Made by a program: the position numbers and the translations under genes. The notes beneath the pieces are model-generated. The model had not been told where the DNA came from and did not search any database. It saw only the letters and a list, made by a program, of their open reading frames with translations. Below, in pieces: positions 1 through 12,000 of a DNA stretch of 64,000 bases (the first letter of the stretch is position 1; each line of letters opens with the position of its first letter). Location: assembly GCF_043290135.1 (NCBI RefSeq), contig NC_134700.1, positions 163,871,772 through 163,935,771 of the forward strand, read 5' to 3'. The stretch is from Rhipicephalus microplus (Eukaryota > Arthropoda > Arachnida > Ixodida > Ixodidae).

Positions 1-631
1 ATGCAGACAGGTATCAGTGCTTCACACATCAGTGGTTGGCTTTGCGCCTACGACACTGTGCGCAGCACCACCACCATCAACGCCACATTTCCAAGACCGC
101 CCCACCATTTGTTGTGCAGCCCACCATCTATGGTACGCGTCGTGGGAAAATTATTACGCCCCATTCCAGCCAATGCCCGTTTGTGTCCGCACGCCTTTCG
201 CATAGATGCCACGCAACGCGCCATTCAGCGTCAGGTCATCGTCTAAAGTTACACCTGCGTTGTGGGCACGGGACTTTTCGTCGCCCGCTCAAACGGACAA
301 CCACCATTCCTTCTACCAGCAGTGTGGATCCTTCGAAACCCTCGTCCACTCCGCTGCTCTCAGTGCCGCCCACTGGAGCTACGACACGGATCCTTTGCCT
401 TTTAATGGTACACTGACATGAAATTTAGTCATGTCAAGATTTTTGCATCTACCCCTTGTAATGATTAACGACCTAAAACGCATCTGAGATAGAAATAAAT
501 ATCTGTAATATAAATAATATATCCGCTATTGAACCTGGTTCAAAATGGGCCGAAAGCCTGGCAAATTGTAGCGCTGTCAGCGCAACCTCACGATCACCTC
601 GAGGCTGCTGCACAGCTGACACTGCTTCCAC
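1..631. other. Unassigned sequence, no supported gene
   Basis: Several overlapping plus-strand open frames run through the first 420 bases, which are GC-richer than the flanks, but none shows a domain I recognise and the same DNA is open in all three frames. They could be the end of a feature that begins outside the window or a transposon relic. From 420 to 631 I see nothing beyond AT-rich sequence. Confidence 0.3.
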
Positions 632-1110
632 AAAAAAAATTGCCCGCAGCTTCCCTCGAGGGAACACTGAGGAGGATGCGGAAGCATGTAATCGGTTAAC
701 GGGTGTTAAATTGCGACTTACTTGGGTCGATGGCTAAATTGGTTAACGTGGTTGTGAAATGGGGTGTTAAATGAGTGAACACGTATGGCACGTATGCGAA
801 AGGGCGGTGTTTTATTTATTGCGACGAACTTTGAGGACGATGGCTTTGTGGTCAGTAAAGTAAAGAGTGAGTGGATCGGGTTGCATCGGTCGTAGGTCGA
901 AATTTGCAGCGTGCGCGCGGCACAGATGGCGACGGCGCGACGGCGCATGCGCTGTCAGCTGTCGAATGTTCTCGAAGGAGAAGCGCGCGCGGCACAGATG
1001 GTGGGCGACGGCGCATGCGCGCGCGTCAGCTGTCGAATGTTCGAGAAGCGGTGCGGACGGCGCGGACGGCGCACTACAAGACGCGAGTATAAGATGCTTC
1101 CGCATCTAAA
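632..1110 (+). mobile_element. MITE-like repeat, copy A
   Basis: This block is repeated at 13817-14447. It begins with an A-run and 'ttgcccgcagcttccctcg', continues through 'cgacttacttgggtcgatgg' and 'ggttaacgtggttgtgaaat', and ends with 'gatgcttccgcatctaaaa'. Near the two ends lie inverted 13-mers, gatgcggaagcat at 675-687 and atgcttccgcatc at 1094-1106. The right end can also fold on itself (AGATGC-TTCC-GCATCT). The interior is GC-rich and contains two variants of 'gtcagctgtcgaatgttc'. There is no coding potential, so this is a non-autonomous element. The class is unclear: a short-TIR MITE is the simplest reading, but the terminal hairpin followed by CTAA would also suit a Helitron-type end. 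Confidence 0.6.
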
Positions 1111-1226
1111 AATGCTGACGTCGCGCATACTGGCATTTTGTCTTCTAGGAGTGCACGTGCAGTCAGCCTAGCTGGGTCTCTGATGATGTAGACTGAAGCC
1201 CCTCCGCTCGTTTTCCGCCGGTTAGG

Positions 1227-1535
1227 TTACGTAGTGCCAACCCGTTCTTCCCCTCTCTCTTTAACCTTCGCCATGGGAAGGGGCCCAGTATTGCCAGTAA
1301 AACACAACTGGTTCGCCAACACAGGATTTACCCTGTAGCCACTCGGTGCAAAGTGAAGCAAGCCAATGTGGCTGTTCTTCACAGGCGCGCAGTCCATCTG
1401 TCCATCGACGCATACCAAGTCAACCCACTGGATGCGTTGAGGTTCGTGGATTCGAGAAGCATGAAACACCACGAAATTTACGTTTTTACCACATTTCGAC
1501 GTGCAGGTTCTCACAGCGCAGTGGTTCCCCGACAT
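1227..1535 (-). pseudogene. THAP-like zinc-finger ORF, one zinc ligand lost
   Basis: Starting at the ATG at 1535-1533, the minus strand encodes about 102 residues that resemble a THAP domain (C2CH zinc-dependent DNA-binding fold of P-element transposases and THAP proteins). Visible features are a start methionine directly before the first Cys pair (MSGNHCAVRTC), an internal Trp (QWVDLV), the conserved Pro (CAPVKNS) and the S-x-x-x-x-x-H-F block written here as SHIGLLHF. In THAP proteins the residue three before the His is Cys; here it is Gly (codon GGC, one base from TGC), so zinc binding should fail. The domain is followed by about 25 residues and a stop, with no partner exon visible. It may be a relic of a P-like transposon or of a host THAP gene. 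The family call is pattern recognition only. Confidence 0.45.
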
Positions 1536-1559
1536 TCTGGCACGTATTGTCACTCTGAA

Positions 1560-2190
1560 TCATCGTACTCATGCTGTGGAGCACACGTCAAATCAGTTGA
1601 TAGGACTCGGTGCATGGCATGCACGCTTCAACTCAACAAAGAACACATCAATGAGAACATGGCCGGAAGTCAACTCCAACCACACTCAGATCATCGACGT
1701 CATTTTTACTCTCGTAACGTCACTCAGGATGGTATTTGTAGAATGTATCACAACGAGCACGTCGCACTAGTGGCGATATCGCAGGGCAGTCATTTTCTGT
1801 TTTATGTGGTAAGCTCCTTAAAGCTGCGCCTGCTCGTTCCTCGAAGTAGTACGTAACATGTCTTACGCTTTTACCTGCAAGGTGGTGCCGTTGGGAGATT
1901 TCTCCTGTGCGTTGTTGAACAATAAAAAATTCGCAGCATGCGCGTCACTAAAACCCGAATTCTCCTGTATCTCATTCCCCATTAGCAGTCATTGGCATGT
2001 ACATTGAACTCTATCTGACAAGAAAGGGTTGCCACGTTATACTCGCTGGGCGTATTCTCCTTGGTTTTAGAAAAATTTAGCGAGCGTTGAGCCGCAATGC
2101 CATAAATATAGTGAACTAGTATGTACCATGCACTCGAGGTGATTAAAGGTGGCAAGTAGACATGAAGCGCAAGCCGTAAGAAAGTGTGCG
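1560..2190. other. No gene seen
   Basis: Unique-looking sequence with short open frames on both strands and no recognisable domain, RNA gene or repeat. Confidence 0.4.
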
Positions 2191-2194
2191 TGTG

Positions 2195-2530
2195 CCACCT
2201 CTCGTTTAGTTCTTCGAATGTCCGCTGGATGGCGGAGCTTCTATATGCGGAATATATGATGAAAATATGCGAGATGGTGGTACTTGGAGTGTTGAATAGA
2301 TGGACGAATGGACACGCAGACAGATGCATGGACGGACTCACGGATGGCTGCACGGACGGATGGACGGACGCAGGGATCGACGCACGCACAGACGCACGCA
2401 CGGATGAGCGGATGGACGCACGGATGGTCACACAGACGGACGCATGGACGGACGGATGCTTCGCCCCACTCTCCATCATTCACCCCGTGGTTATGCTTCC
2501 GTTTTTTTTCTCCTTAGTTTTTCTACGCTG
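2195..2530 (+). repeat. Minisatellite-bearing repeat, copy A
   Basis: A core of degenerate 4-, 8- and 12-base units of the gacg/gatg/cacg type fills 2300-2465. It is flanked on the right by 'tcgccccactctccatcatt' and 'ccccgtggttatgcttcc'. The same right flank, inverted and diverged, follows a similar core at 63390-63670, which makes this a dispersed repeat that carries its own minisatellite rather than a chance array. Open frames through the core are low-complexity artefacts. Confidence 0.6.
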
Positions 2531-3040
2531 TTTGATATCGAATTAAAATAACTTCCACGCGACAGATGCCATTCTAATTTGGCCAAGGAGACCTATGCAT
2601 ACCAAGGGATCGAATGGTGGGCACATCTTGATCTTGAAGTTTGATGTCAGTGCTCCTTTAAGATCACAGCTAGGACTTCTTTACGAACGTTTAGGTCTGG
2701 CGTTCATGTACATAGATTCGCTCTCACTTGGTTTTTCTTTTTTATTAACTTTTGAAATTTTGCAATGCGCTAAGGGAAGAGCTACGTAGCGCCACGCCAG
2801 TCTTGGCCAGCTGCCGTGCTGATGAAGAAGTGAGCCGCGTGGATCCTAATGCGCCAGCCAAAAGGAATTTCAGAACGGCCTAGTTCATGCCCTGGCTGGA
2901 CGCTGAAGCGGCGACACCACCTGTGCCTGCGTCCCGAATAAACTCTTTCCCCTCGGCACGGGCTCGCCCCCACCATCTCGTCTCTCATACCTCAAAACTC
3001 CAAAATAAGAGGGTGATCACGTAAGCACCTAGACGCATAC
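2531..3040. other. No gene seen
   Basis: Short open frames only; nothing recognisable in this stretch before the microsatellite. Confidence 0.35.
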
Positions 3041-3274
3041 ATACACACGCATACATACATACATACAAACATACGTACATCATACATACATACATACATA
3101 CATACATACATACATACATACATACATACATACATACATACATACATACATACATGCATACATACATACATACATACATACACACATACATACATACATA
3201 CATACGTACGTACGTACGTACGTACGTACAGACAGATAGATAGATAGATAGATAGGTAGATAGATAGATAGATA
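3041..3274. repeat. Compound microsatellite (CATA)n-(CGTA)n-(GATA)n
   Basis: Mostly uninterrupted tetranucleotide units: CATA up to about 3204, CGTA to about 3228, then GATA. Open frames here on the minus strand encode only Met-Tyr-Val-Cys and Tyr-Leu-Ser-Ile repeats and are not genes. Confidence 0.95.
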
Positions 3275-3586
3275 CTCAAAGTACCAACAGTAAGCAAAGA
3301 ACTGCTTCGCATCTATATTTCCTGCACCGAGTTCATATATCTTCTTGGAAATACAGTGAAAAAAATCTGTTTGGAATTACCAAAAAGCAAGAACTGCTGT
3401 GGCACCACGGGTGGCCGCTGCTGAACCTTTCATTTCGCCTCTCTCGTTCCCTTCTATTCATGCTCTCTTTGTATTGCCCTTTTTCGTTCTCTGCTGCACT
3501 CTGCAATCACTCTCTTACGTCCTCGTTTGCTCTATGAGTAACGCCGACGGTGACGCACTCAACGCACAAATGGGTGCCTAAAAGGT

Positions 3587-3645
3587 CAGTAAGCCAACTC
3601 CCGTGAACACCTCAAGAGGAGGTGTTCACGGGAGTTGGCTTACTG
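3587..3645. repeat. Perfect 27-bp inverted repeat, 5-nt loop
   Basis: The left arm (3587-3613) begins cagtaagccaactcccgtga and the right arm (3619-3645) is its exact reverse complement; the loop is aagag. No mismatch is present in 27 pairs. Flanking sequence is ordinary. A perfect stem with a tiny loop is unlike a microRNA precursor and more like a fold-back repair product, a very recent palindrome or a sequencing/assembly fold-back. Confidence 0.95.
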
Positions 3646-5386
3646 GCATTTAAGAGAGCAAGAAATAATACAAAATATAAATAAGCAGATGACAAGTTAC
3701 AACTGGAGTACCTAAATAGCTCTGCGGAGATAAATTTTCTTTGTCAACCCCTCCTACTTTTTCGACTGCTCGTCCCATCCCACTTTCTGGGGCGTGGCTC
3801 TTTGTTTTTGCCTGCTGTCGTGCACAGTTTGTCATTACTGGACTTACGAGATAAATAAGTATGGGTTATATAACATAAAGCCTGGTGATTCTGGTATATG
3901 GGGTACGTGCCCATGTCACGTGGTGAGGAGAGCGAATGGAAAATAGGTGAAACATACTTTTTTTCTGACCATCTCAGCCTCAAGAAACTATGTCCAACCA
4001 AGCTGCCAAGAACCCACAAGTATACGATTGCTGAGGCGAGCATTCATTATATATATGCGAATGAATTGTATGACCCACGATGCACAACAGCAGGCGTTAA
4101 CAACCGACGGTATCGAAACCCATCTGGCCAAGTGGTGACGCAGAGCTTGACCTGCTGACGTATTGCGATCATATATTTTATAACTACTATTATATACAAG
4201 CATAGGTTTATTTTGACAACAAGCTTCAGTCAAAGGTGATTTACAGCGGAGTGCGTCGATGGCGCAAATATAAAAACGTCGACTACCGACCACCAGTGGT
4301 GCACTTAGAAGAAGGCTTAATGCAAGAACACTATTAAAAAAATTAAAAGCACGCTACAGAAACACAAAGGTGGAAAAATAACCCGCACCTTCCCAGATTG
4401 GAGTTCTTGAGAATCGTTTCGTTCTTTCCGCACGTATACGTGCCGCATTAAAGGAAGCTTTCGTTTGCTAAAAAGAATAACTCATTTCATTAGAGCATTA
4501 CGTTTTTGCATATTATATTAGCACTATCGGTACCTTACGTTTGGCAAAGTAAAGAACACCAGAAATTTGAAAATGAAATTCTCGTTAAAAAGTGGTGATT
4601 ACCGTGCGCGTCTTTCTACTCTTTTTAATACAAAGTAAACGAATCTACAACGACAAACTGATTGGGACCTCGATTGCATCAACTCAAGACTCCACGTTTC
4701 CAGTCACGAATCTACTAAATATTGCAAGGAAAAAGTGAAGTGAGGCTTGCAACGAACATCCGCAATGTGCATTGTTTGGGCTGAAGCGTGCAGCGTGCAA
4801 CCTGTTTCCCGCGTGTTGTTTCCCACTGGGAACATTTTTCTGATCTTGTCGTCTTTCTAGCACGGTCTACAACAAGATACGCTGTCGCGACACGGCGCTG
4901 CACTAATAAATAACGCGAAAAAATAACAAAAAGAAACAACCCAGTTTGAGCCTGCCGAGTGTCATGGAAACCTTCTAGCGGGGAATCCCAAAAACACGAA
5001 CCGAAAGAACTGTTCTGATCTGAAGAGACATCAGAAAAGTACGTCTGTTTCTCGCTTCACCGGTGTCGCGAAAGAGAGGACCGTGTGCGGCAGCGCATTT
5101 AATTTCAAGTCACACAAACAACAAAATGGGCGATAAAGAAATTACATCTTTCTTGTTTATGTGACGACGTTATAGGTGGGTTGTTGTAGCTTATGGGACG
5201 GCAGGAAATAAGAAGCTCAAAGTTAAGCATTGTCACTTCTGACTGGAGATAAAGGTCTTGGGTCAGAATCGTTTCCTTTTGAAGTACAATCCCTGTTTAG
5301 TCCTTAACATTGTCGCACGTCGTCAACTTGAGCTGTCGTTTGCAAGGTCCCCGATGATGATCATATTGTGCTAGTGCGAGCAATTC

Positions 5387-5440
<54 letters not shown>

Positions 5441-8400
5441 TGAAGGAACTGTCTTCTGATACTTTCTTTCGAATTTCTGTCTACATCGACTTTCTCGAAT
5501 TCTGAAAACTAGATTAGTGTCATCAGCGTAGCGAGCCATGGAGATCCGCCATAAACGAGACAGTATTACAACCCAATAGAATTTGTCCAATTGTCTATTC
5601 AGGTTCATGTCCACAGTGTAGGTTTGCAAATGGAACCACACGAGAGGAAAAAGAAGTTTTTTAAGTTTCATGCGAAATGAATTTGTTAAACACTCAGAAG
5701 CACGTCTTCAGGCCGAACAATAATGCTAATGGATCCCAACGAAACACTTTACGACGCATAACTATATGTAGCAGCGTGCGACTGAAAATGGTCATTTGCA
5801 CATAATGAAGTAAACACACATATTATCTGAAATATGCAGAACTCAAGTTTTAGTATTTTTAAGTTTCGAAAATGCTAATTATATACAGGCACAAATTTTC
5901 ATCGTGCAGGACTTTTGAGAAAGCTATGAATTGGTTCAACGAACAAGAAAAGTAGTCACATTTTCTACCGCTAGTGAACCGAATATAATGCATTTTCATA
6001 AGCACCATAAATTATAATAATCGCTCGCACACTCATTAGTTTAAGAAGCAAGATTTCATGCGGGTAAGGCTAACACATCTACATGACAGTTGATGAGCGC
6101 AAATATCGGCCTTTCATAACACTGGCGCAACGAACAGTGCAACATGAAGAAATTGAACACCTTTCACAAGAAGAAAAAACACAAAATCTTTTATAAAGCT
6201 CAGCTACTCTTAGTGTACAAAAGGTTCGAAGGTAGAAAGGGCCCTGCAAATATATTTACTCGCTAATAATGTAATACCAACTAGCACAAGCAGCAATCTT
6301 GTTGGGCATACTCATCACAATCAGCACTGAAAAAGGGAACATGAAAGCACAAACAAATGCACTTCCTTGTGTTCTAGTGTTTCTGTTTATTTCTGTGCTG
6401 ATTCTGATGGGCATGTACCAATTATCCCAGTTTGCTACATTGTTGGACAAAGGCTGCTTTTAGGAGCGAAGCACTTCAGGATCTCGACTTATCGGCGTCC
6501 ATGGTCGTTATGGTGTGTTGTGGTTCATCATGCACTGGTATGCGTCACGGAAATTCCCTAAATACCACAACTTCCCACCGGTCCATTAAACATGAGAAAG
6601 GCAACGGTTAGCTCAACAAAAAGCCGACGACGTCAGTGGAATCTTAACACACTTCCGCTGATTTTGAAGTATTTTTCCGAACACGTCAGAAAAGCAGGAA
6701 CACCATATCCTACATGACTGGCCAAGCTCGGCATCACTAGTGTCTCATAAAAAAGAATATCTCCTAAAACATGGCGTGCTTCGCCCATTCAATCGTTTTA
6801 CGTTAGTCGAGTTGAAGGGATTTTTCTACACGCTTCGCTTATCCCGAATTTGTTTTGCCTCTCACGTCTTTAGGATATGTCAGCTGTACCATCCACGATA
6901 CGGAGGTACGGTGGTTGTCGCTGGAGACAGCTGGGGATGTCGCTGGAGGCAGGCCCGAAGGAGGCACTACCGTATATAGTTAACGCTTGACACGAGAATT
7001 CGCATCCATTACGCGCTATCCCTAAAAGTGAGATTTCTATTATGTAGCTGTGATAAATTGTCTTGTAATCAACATCCAATCGGTAAGTCCAATACACTTG
7101 CCGTCATTAGCCAGTACAATCGAACTGTGAGTCTCCAGTGACGTTCGGCTTATGAGCTCTCTGAGAATCAATATTCAGAAATATGGGCTTGTTGCGGCAA
7201 CACATTGTTTTAGGAAGTGGAACGATGTGATTGGCGGAACCAACTTTTTTATTTATCGCACCTTCAGTTATTCATAAATGAGAACAGATAGCTCTAGGTC
7301 AACAGCTATCGTTTCGGTGGGCATCGCCATGATTTTCGGGGCAAGCTTCATGGCTCCTTACTATTTTTGAATAGCCTGCTCGATGGAAAACCGAAACGTT
7401 GTCTGAGTATTGCGCGTGAGCACTGACTCTGCCGGCATTATTTTTGGGGTCCCTAAACGTTTGCAGTCACCATTAGAAAATTCCGAAGATAGGGCAAGAT
7501 AGGTTATTCCTTGCCAACACATGAACTAATACTTCCAAGATAGATTACAGCTACTCCTTGAAGCGCTTGGGCAGACCTATTTGCTTCCCCCCACCACTCT
7601 TTCCCATAGCCCGGACGTGCTCACTGCCGTCCCGCCGCTATCCACACATGACAACGCACGCCGTTTGGCATGTAGTTTCTCCGATCCTCAGTGAACCGCT
7701 GGCGGTGACCGATACAATGTGATCGCACATACACACTGTAGGCACCGCCGCACCACCGCAAATGCTGACAGCGAATTCTTTGTTATAGCAGTTGCAACGG
7801 CCAAATACATTTTGCGCTATGAAATAAGATGCCCCGAAGATATTGCCCACTTGCGGTTAACGAACTTTATTTTGATACAATATCGCTTCATGCCGAGGTC
7901 CACCAAGACTTCTGTACCGCACTACCGTCAGTAAAGGACTTCAAAAAAATAGGGAGTGATGAACAAGCAAAAAAAAATTTCGTCGGAAGCTCTCTGCTGC
8001 CAACGGAATCATGTTGACTTCGATCACTCTTATTGTGGACATGTACAAACAATCCTGCGTATGTTTGTAGGACACTAAAAAGTACTGCTGCTGGTTGTGT
8101 TCTTGTGTACAATAGATTTAAGAGAAAAATACTGTGTTAACGTATACATCCGAGCTATGTCACGATCTTGTCTATTTCAGTCAATATCGAGGCATCTACT
8201 GAAATTTGATAAGCCCTAATATCTTCCGATAAAAGACAAAGGCGTTTTTGTGATCTGCCTTCTCCAAGACATCTATAAACACGTAAGTCTTATGGTTAGA
8301 ACTATCCGCAGCCAAAGTTCACGCCGGCTCACACTCGTAGATCATATGCCCCTGAATGAGTATACAACGTAGCCCACGCAACGCGCAAAATAAATGGGCG

Positions 8401-8659
8401 GCTTCTTGAGTGAACAGGGTGTTTCATTTGTCTACTGTCATTTGCCTTAGATCACTGCTATACTGCAGATTAAAAAGGGACTTTCACTAGTAACTTTCTG
8501 CGGTGGCTAACATAGTCTATTGACCTCTTCCTGCTATAAGCCTGAGGTTTGAAAGCGGAACACCGCACTTTGTGGCCTCAGTGAGAAACATAGCGGAGGG
8601 ATTTCATAATACCAGAGGGGGTGAGGCATCGCCACGCTTTTCCTTTTCATTGTATATAT
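3646..8659. other. Five kb without a recognisable gene
   Basis: AT-rich unique-looking sequence. The only structured element I see is a (CA)n microsatellite at 5390-5438. The open frames are short and mutually overlapping and none has domain content. Confidence 0.45.
5390..5438. repeat. (CA)n microsatellite
   Basis: About 24 uninterrupted CA units; open on the minus strand as a Cys-Val run that is not coding. Confidence 0.95.
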
Positions 8660-8834
8660 TGTCACGTCGCTCCAGGGGATGTCGACAAGGTCTATTGATG
8701 TCCGAGCAACAGGGCTCTAACCAAGCGCGCCGGTTGGGCTTGTCTTCTAGAGCGGGGGTTCACGCGCACTTCTTTCTTCTTCGTGGTGTGTGCCTTCACC
8801 TTGGCATACGACCCACTACTAGAAGCAGGTGGCA
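8660..8834 (-). repeat. 3' LTR of Gypsy element 1
   Basis: A 175-bp block that starts TGTCACGTCG and ends GGTGGCA on the plus strand, so it has TG...CA ends in both directions. It lies directly after a polypurine tract in element order. No partner LTR is present in the window. The left flank is TA-rich (ttgtatatat). The same end motifs bound the 166-bp LTRs of Gypsy element 2. Confidence 0.8.
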
Positions 8835-8848
8835 ATATTCCTCCTCAA
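8835..8848 (-). other. Polypurine tract of Gypsy element 1
   Basis: Read on the minus strand, GAGGAGGAATAT abuts the TGCCACC start of the LTR. A purine-rich run at this place is the expected plus-strand DNA priming site of an LTR retrotransposon. Confidence 0.65.
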
Positions 8849-9022
8849 CAAAAAAAGAAAGAGCATCGTCCCGATGCTGTAAAGTTATTGAAAAAAAAAC
8901 CAAAACAAAGTAGGTTAAACAATGAAAAAGGGCACCAATAATCAAATGTGTGACGCGATAAGTTCACCAATGATGAGGCAATTGTCGGAGCACAGGAGAA
9001 AAAACACAGGAAAAGTGGTCTT

Positions 9023-12000
9023 TTAGGAACGCGCAAAATAGGGCTTCATGCGCACCACGTGAACTATGTCAGAGGTCGGTTGTTTTCGTTGTGCCCATCG
9101 TGACGGCGTAGCGTCCGGAACCACTTCGTAGTTTACGTCGCTCACGCGGCGTATTACTTTATACGGACCGAAGTATCTGCTGAGCAACTTTTCGGAGAGG
9201 CCACGGCGCCGAACAGGGGTCCAAACCCAAACTTGGTCTCCCGGACTGTAAGATACGTCATTGTGACGCTTATTGTAACGTCGTGCATCGACCTGTTGCT
9301 GCTGACCAATGTGTAGCCGGGCGAGCTGGCGAGTTTCCTCGGCACGCTCTGCAAATTCTTCTGCGTCAGTTGTTAATCGATCAGCGCCTTCATAAGGAAG
9401 CATCGCATCCAGCATCGTCTGAACTTCGCGGCCGTAGAGAAGGCGAAACGGTGTAAGTCGGGTTGTTTCTTGAACGGCGGTGTTATAAGCGAACGTCACA
9501 TAAGGCAAAATGCGATCCCATGTTTTGTGTTGGACGTCGATGTACATGGAGATCATGTTTGTGACTGTCTTATTTAGTCGCTCGGTTAAGCCGTTGCTCT
9601 GCGGATGGTAAGCAGTCGTCGTTCGATGCCTAGTGTTACTTAGCCGAAAAACTTCATCAATAAGTTGTGCAGTGAACGCTGTTCCTCTGTCGGTTATCAC
9701 TGTAGATGGAGCACCGTGGCGCAGAACAATGTGGCACATGAAGAACTGTGCTACCTCAGAAGCCGTGGCTCGTGGTATCGCCTGTGTCTCAGCATAGCGG
9801 GTCAAATAGTCAGTTGCAACAATGACCCATTTGTTGCCGTCGGACGATAAAGGAAATGGGCCGAGAATGTCCATGCCGACTTGGTCAAATGGCTTGTGGG
9901 GTGGATCAATTGGCTGAAGTAATCCCGCCGGCTTGCTTGGTGGCGACTTTCGACGCTGGCATTCACGACAGCATTTAACGTACTGCTTCACGCTTGCTGA
10001 AAGTCCGGGCCAGTAGTACGCCTCACTTACTCTGGCGAGCGTTCGCGAGTAGCCTAGATGACCAGATGTGGGTTCATCATGGCACGCGGAGAGGACTTCG
10101 TCCCGCATGTCCTTCGGAATGACGAGGAGGTAAGCGCGGCTCGTAGAACGGGCGTTTTTTTTATACAGGACATTACCTCGGAGGCAGAAAGACGTCATGA
10201 CACGAAATAGATGGCAAGGTATAACGGCGCTATGACCCTCCAGATAGTCGATGAGCGGTCGAATCTCTTCATCCTCTCGCTGGCGTCTGCTCAAGTCAGA
10301 TGAGCTAAGGGCGCCCAGGAAACCATCATCGTCGTCTTCTTCTTGATTGACTAAAGGTATGGGTGCACACGACAGCGTATCAGCGTCTTCATGCTTCCGT
10401 CCAGACTTATATACGATGGTAACGTCAAATTCCTGTAGACGCAAGCTCCATCGGGCCAGTCGTCCAGAGGGATCACGAATGTTTACCAACCAGCAGAGGG
10501 CATGGTGGTCCGTCACCACTTTAAATGGACGACCATAGAGGTACGGGCGAAACTTCGTGATCGCCCACACTACTGCGAGACACTCTTTTTCTGTGGTCGT
10601 GTAATTCACCTCGGTACGGGACAGTGAGCGGCTGGCATAGGCAATGACTCGTTCTTTGCCGTGTTGATGCTGGATGAGCACTGCGCCGAGGCCGATGTTA
10701 CTGGCGTCAGTGTGCACCTCTGTGTCAGCATCATCGTCAAAATGCGCAAGAACAGGGGCTGACTGCATCCGCTGTCGTAGCTCGGCAAAAGCAGCCTGTT
10801 GTTCGGTAGCCCATACAAACGGTGTGTCGTCGCGTGTAAGGCGAGTCAAGGGTTCCGCTATCTTTGAAAACCCTCTAATAAATCGTCGATAGTAGGCGCA
10901 CAAGCCCAGAAAGCGTCGAATAGCCTTTTTGTCTGTAGGATGCGGAAACGCGGCTACAGCGGCAAGTTTGCCGGGGTCGGGTCGAACTCCTTTCGCGTTG
11001 ACTACATGGCCAAGGAATTTGAGCTCTTCATAACCAAAGTGACACTTCTGCGGTTTGAGTGTAAGATCTGCTGACTGAATAGCCTGTAGCACACTCCTGA
11101 GGCGATGAAGATGTTGCTGGAAGGTTTCGGAAAAAACGACAACATCATCAAGGTATACGAGACAAGTTTGCCACTTCAGACCAGTAAGCACAGTATCCAT
11201 CATTCGCTGGAAGGTTGCGGGTGCTGAGCACAAACCAAAAGGAAGGACTCGAAATTCATACAGGCCATCAGGGGTAACAAAGGCCGTTTTCTCGCGATCT
11301 CGCTCGTCAACCTCGATCTGCCAGTACCCGCTTTTTAAATCCAAAGAGGAAAAATAGTGGGCGCGGCGTAATCTGTCTAACGAGTCGTCGATGCGTGGCA
11401 GCGGGTACACGTCCTTTTTAGTCACGCTGTTCAGCTTCCGGTAATCGACGCAAAAACGTAGCGTTCCGTCTTTCTTCTTGACTAGGACGACCGGAGAGGA
11501 CCACGCACTGTTGGAAGGCTCGATGATGCCGTCGTCAAGCATTTCTCGAACTTGCGTACGAATGGCTTCTCGTTCCTTCGCTGACACACGGTAAGGCTGT
11601 TGGTGTACTGGGCGAGCGTCGTCGTAAGTGATGATTCTGTGCCTAGTGATCGAAGTCTGGCGCACCTTAGAGGAAGCAGCGAAGCATGACTTGAATTCAA
11701 GCAAGAGTTTTCGCAGTGCTGTCTGGTTCTCTGGTGTGAGGTTAGAATTAATGTCGATATTGTTTAGAGACGTATCGGCGGCCTCCACTGCGTTCGACGA
11801 GAAGCAGATGGGAACGGTACTTAATTCATCTGCAAACGCTAACGAAGTGCCACGAAAAAGGTGTCGGTGTTCGTTGCTGAAATTTGTAACGAGCAGTTGA
11901 GATCGGCCATCACGTAGCTGTATGATACTCCTAGCCACACAAACACCTTGAGACAGCAAGTGTTCAAAATTACTTTCTGCAATCGCTTCACCATTTCGCA

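Noticed and set aside
632..1110. Helitron
   Set aside because: The end hairpin plus CTAA is suggestive, but the hairpin abuts the terminus, the 5' end does not begin with TC, and insertion between A and T is not shown by the empty site.
2300..2465. CRISPR-like regular spacing of short repeats
   Set aside because: Units are contiguous and degenerate with no unique spacers; it is a minisatellite in a eukaryotic context.
2985..3312. Long minus-strand open frames of Met-Tyr-Val-Cys and Tyr-Leu-Ser-Ile repeats
   Set aside because: They are translations of tetranucleotide microsatellites, with no complexity and no gene context.
3587..3645. microRNA precursor
   Set aside because: Perfect 27-bp stem with a 5-nt loop lacks the bulges and larger loop of animal pre-miRNAs.
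9154..11900. Several 60-90-codon open frames on both strands across Gypsy-1 and similarly across 39-41 kb
   Set aside because: Shadows of the long pol and LINE frames in other phases.
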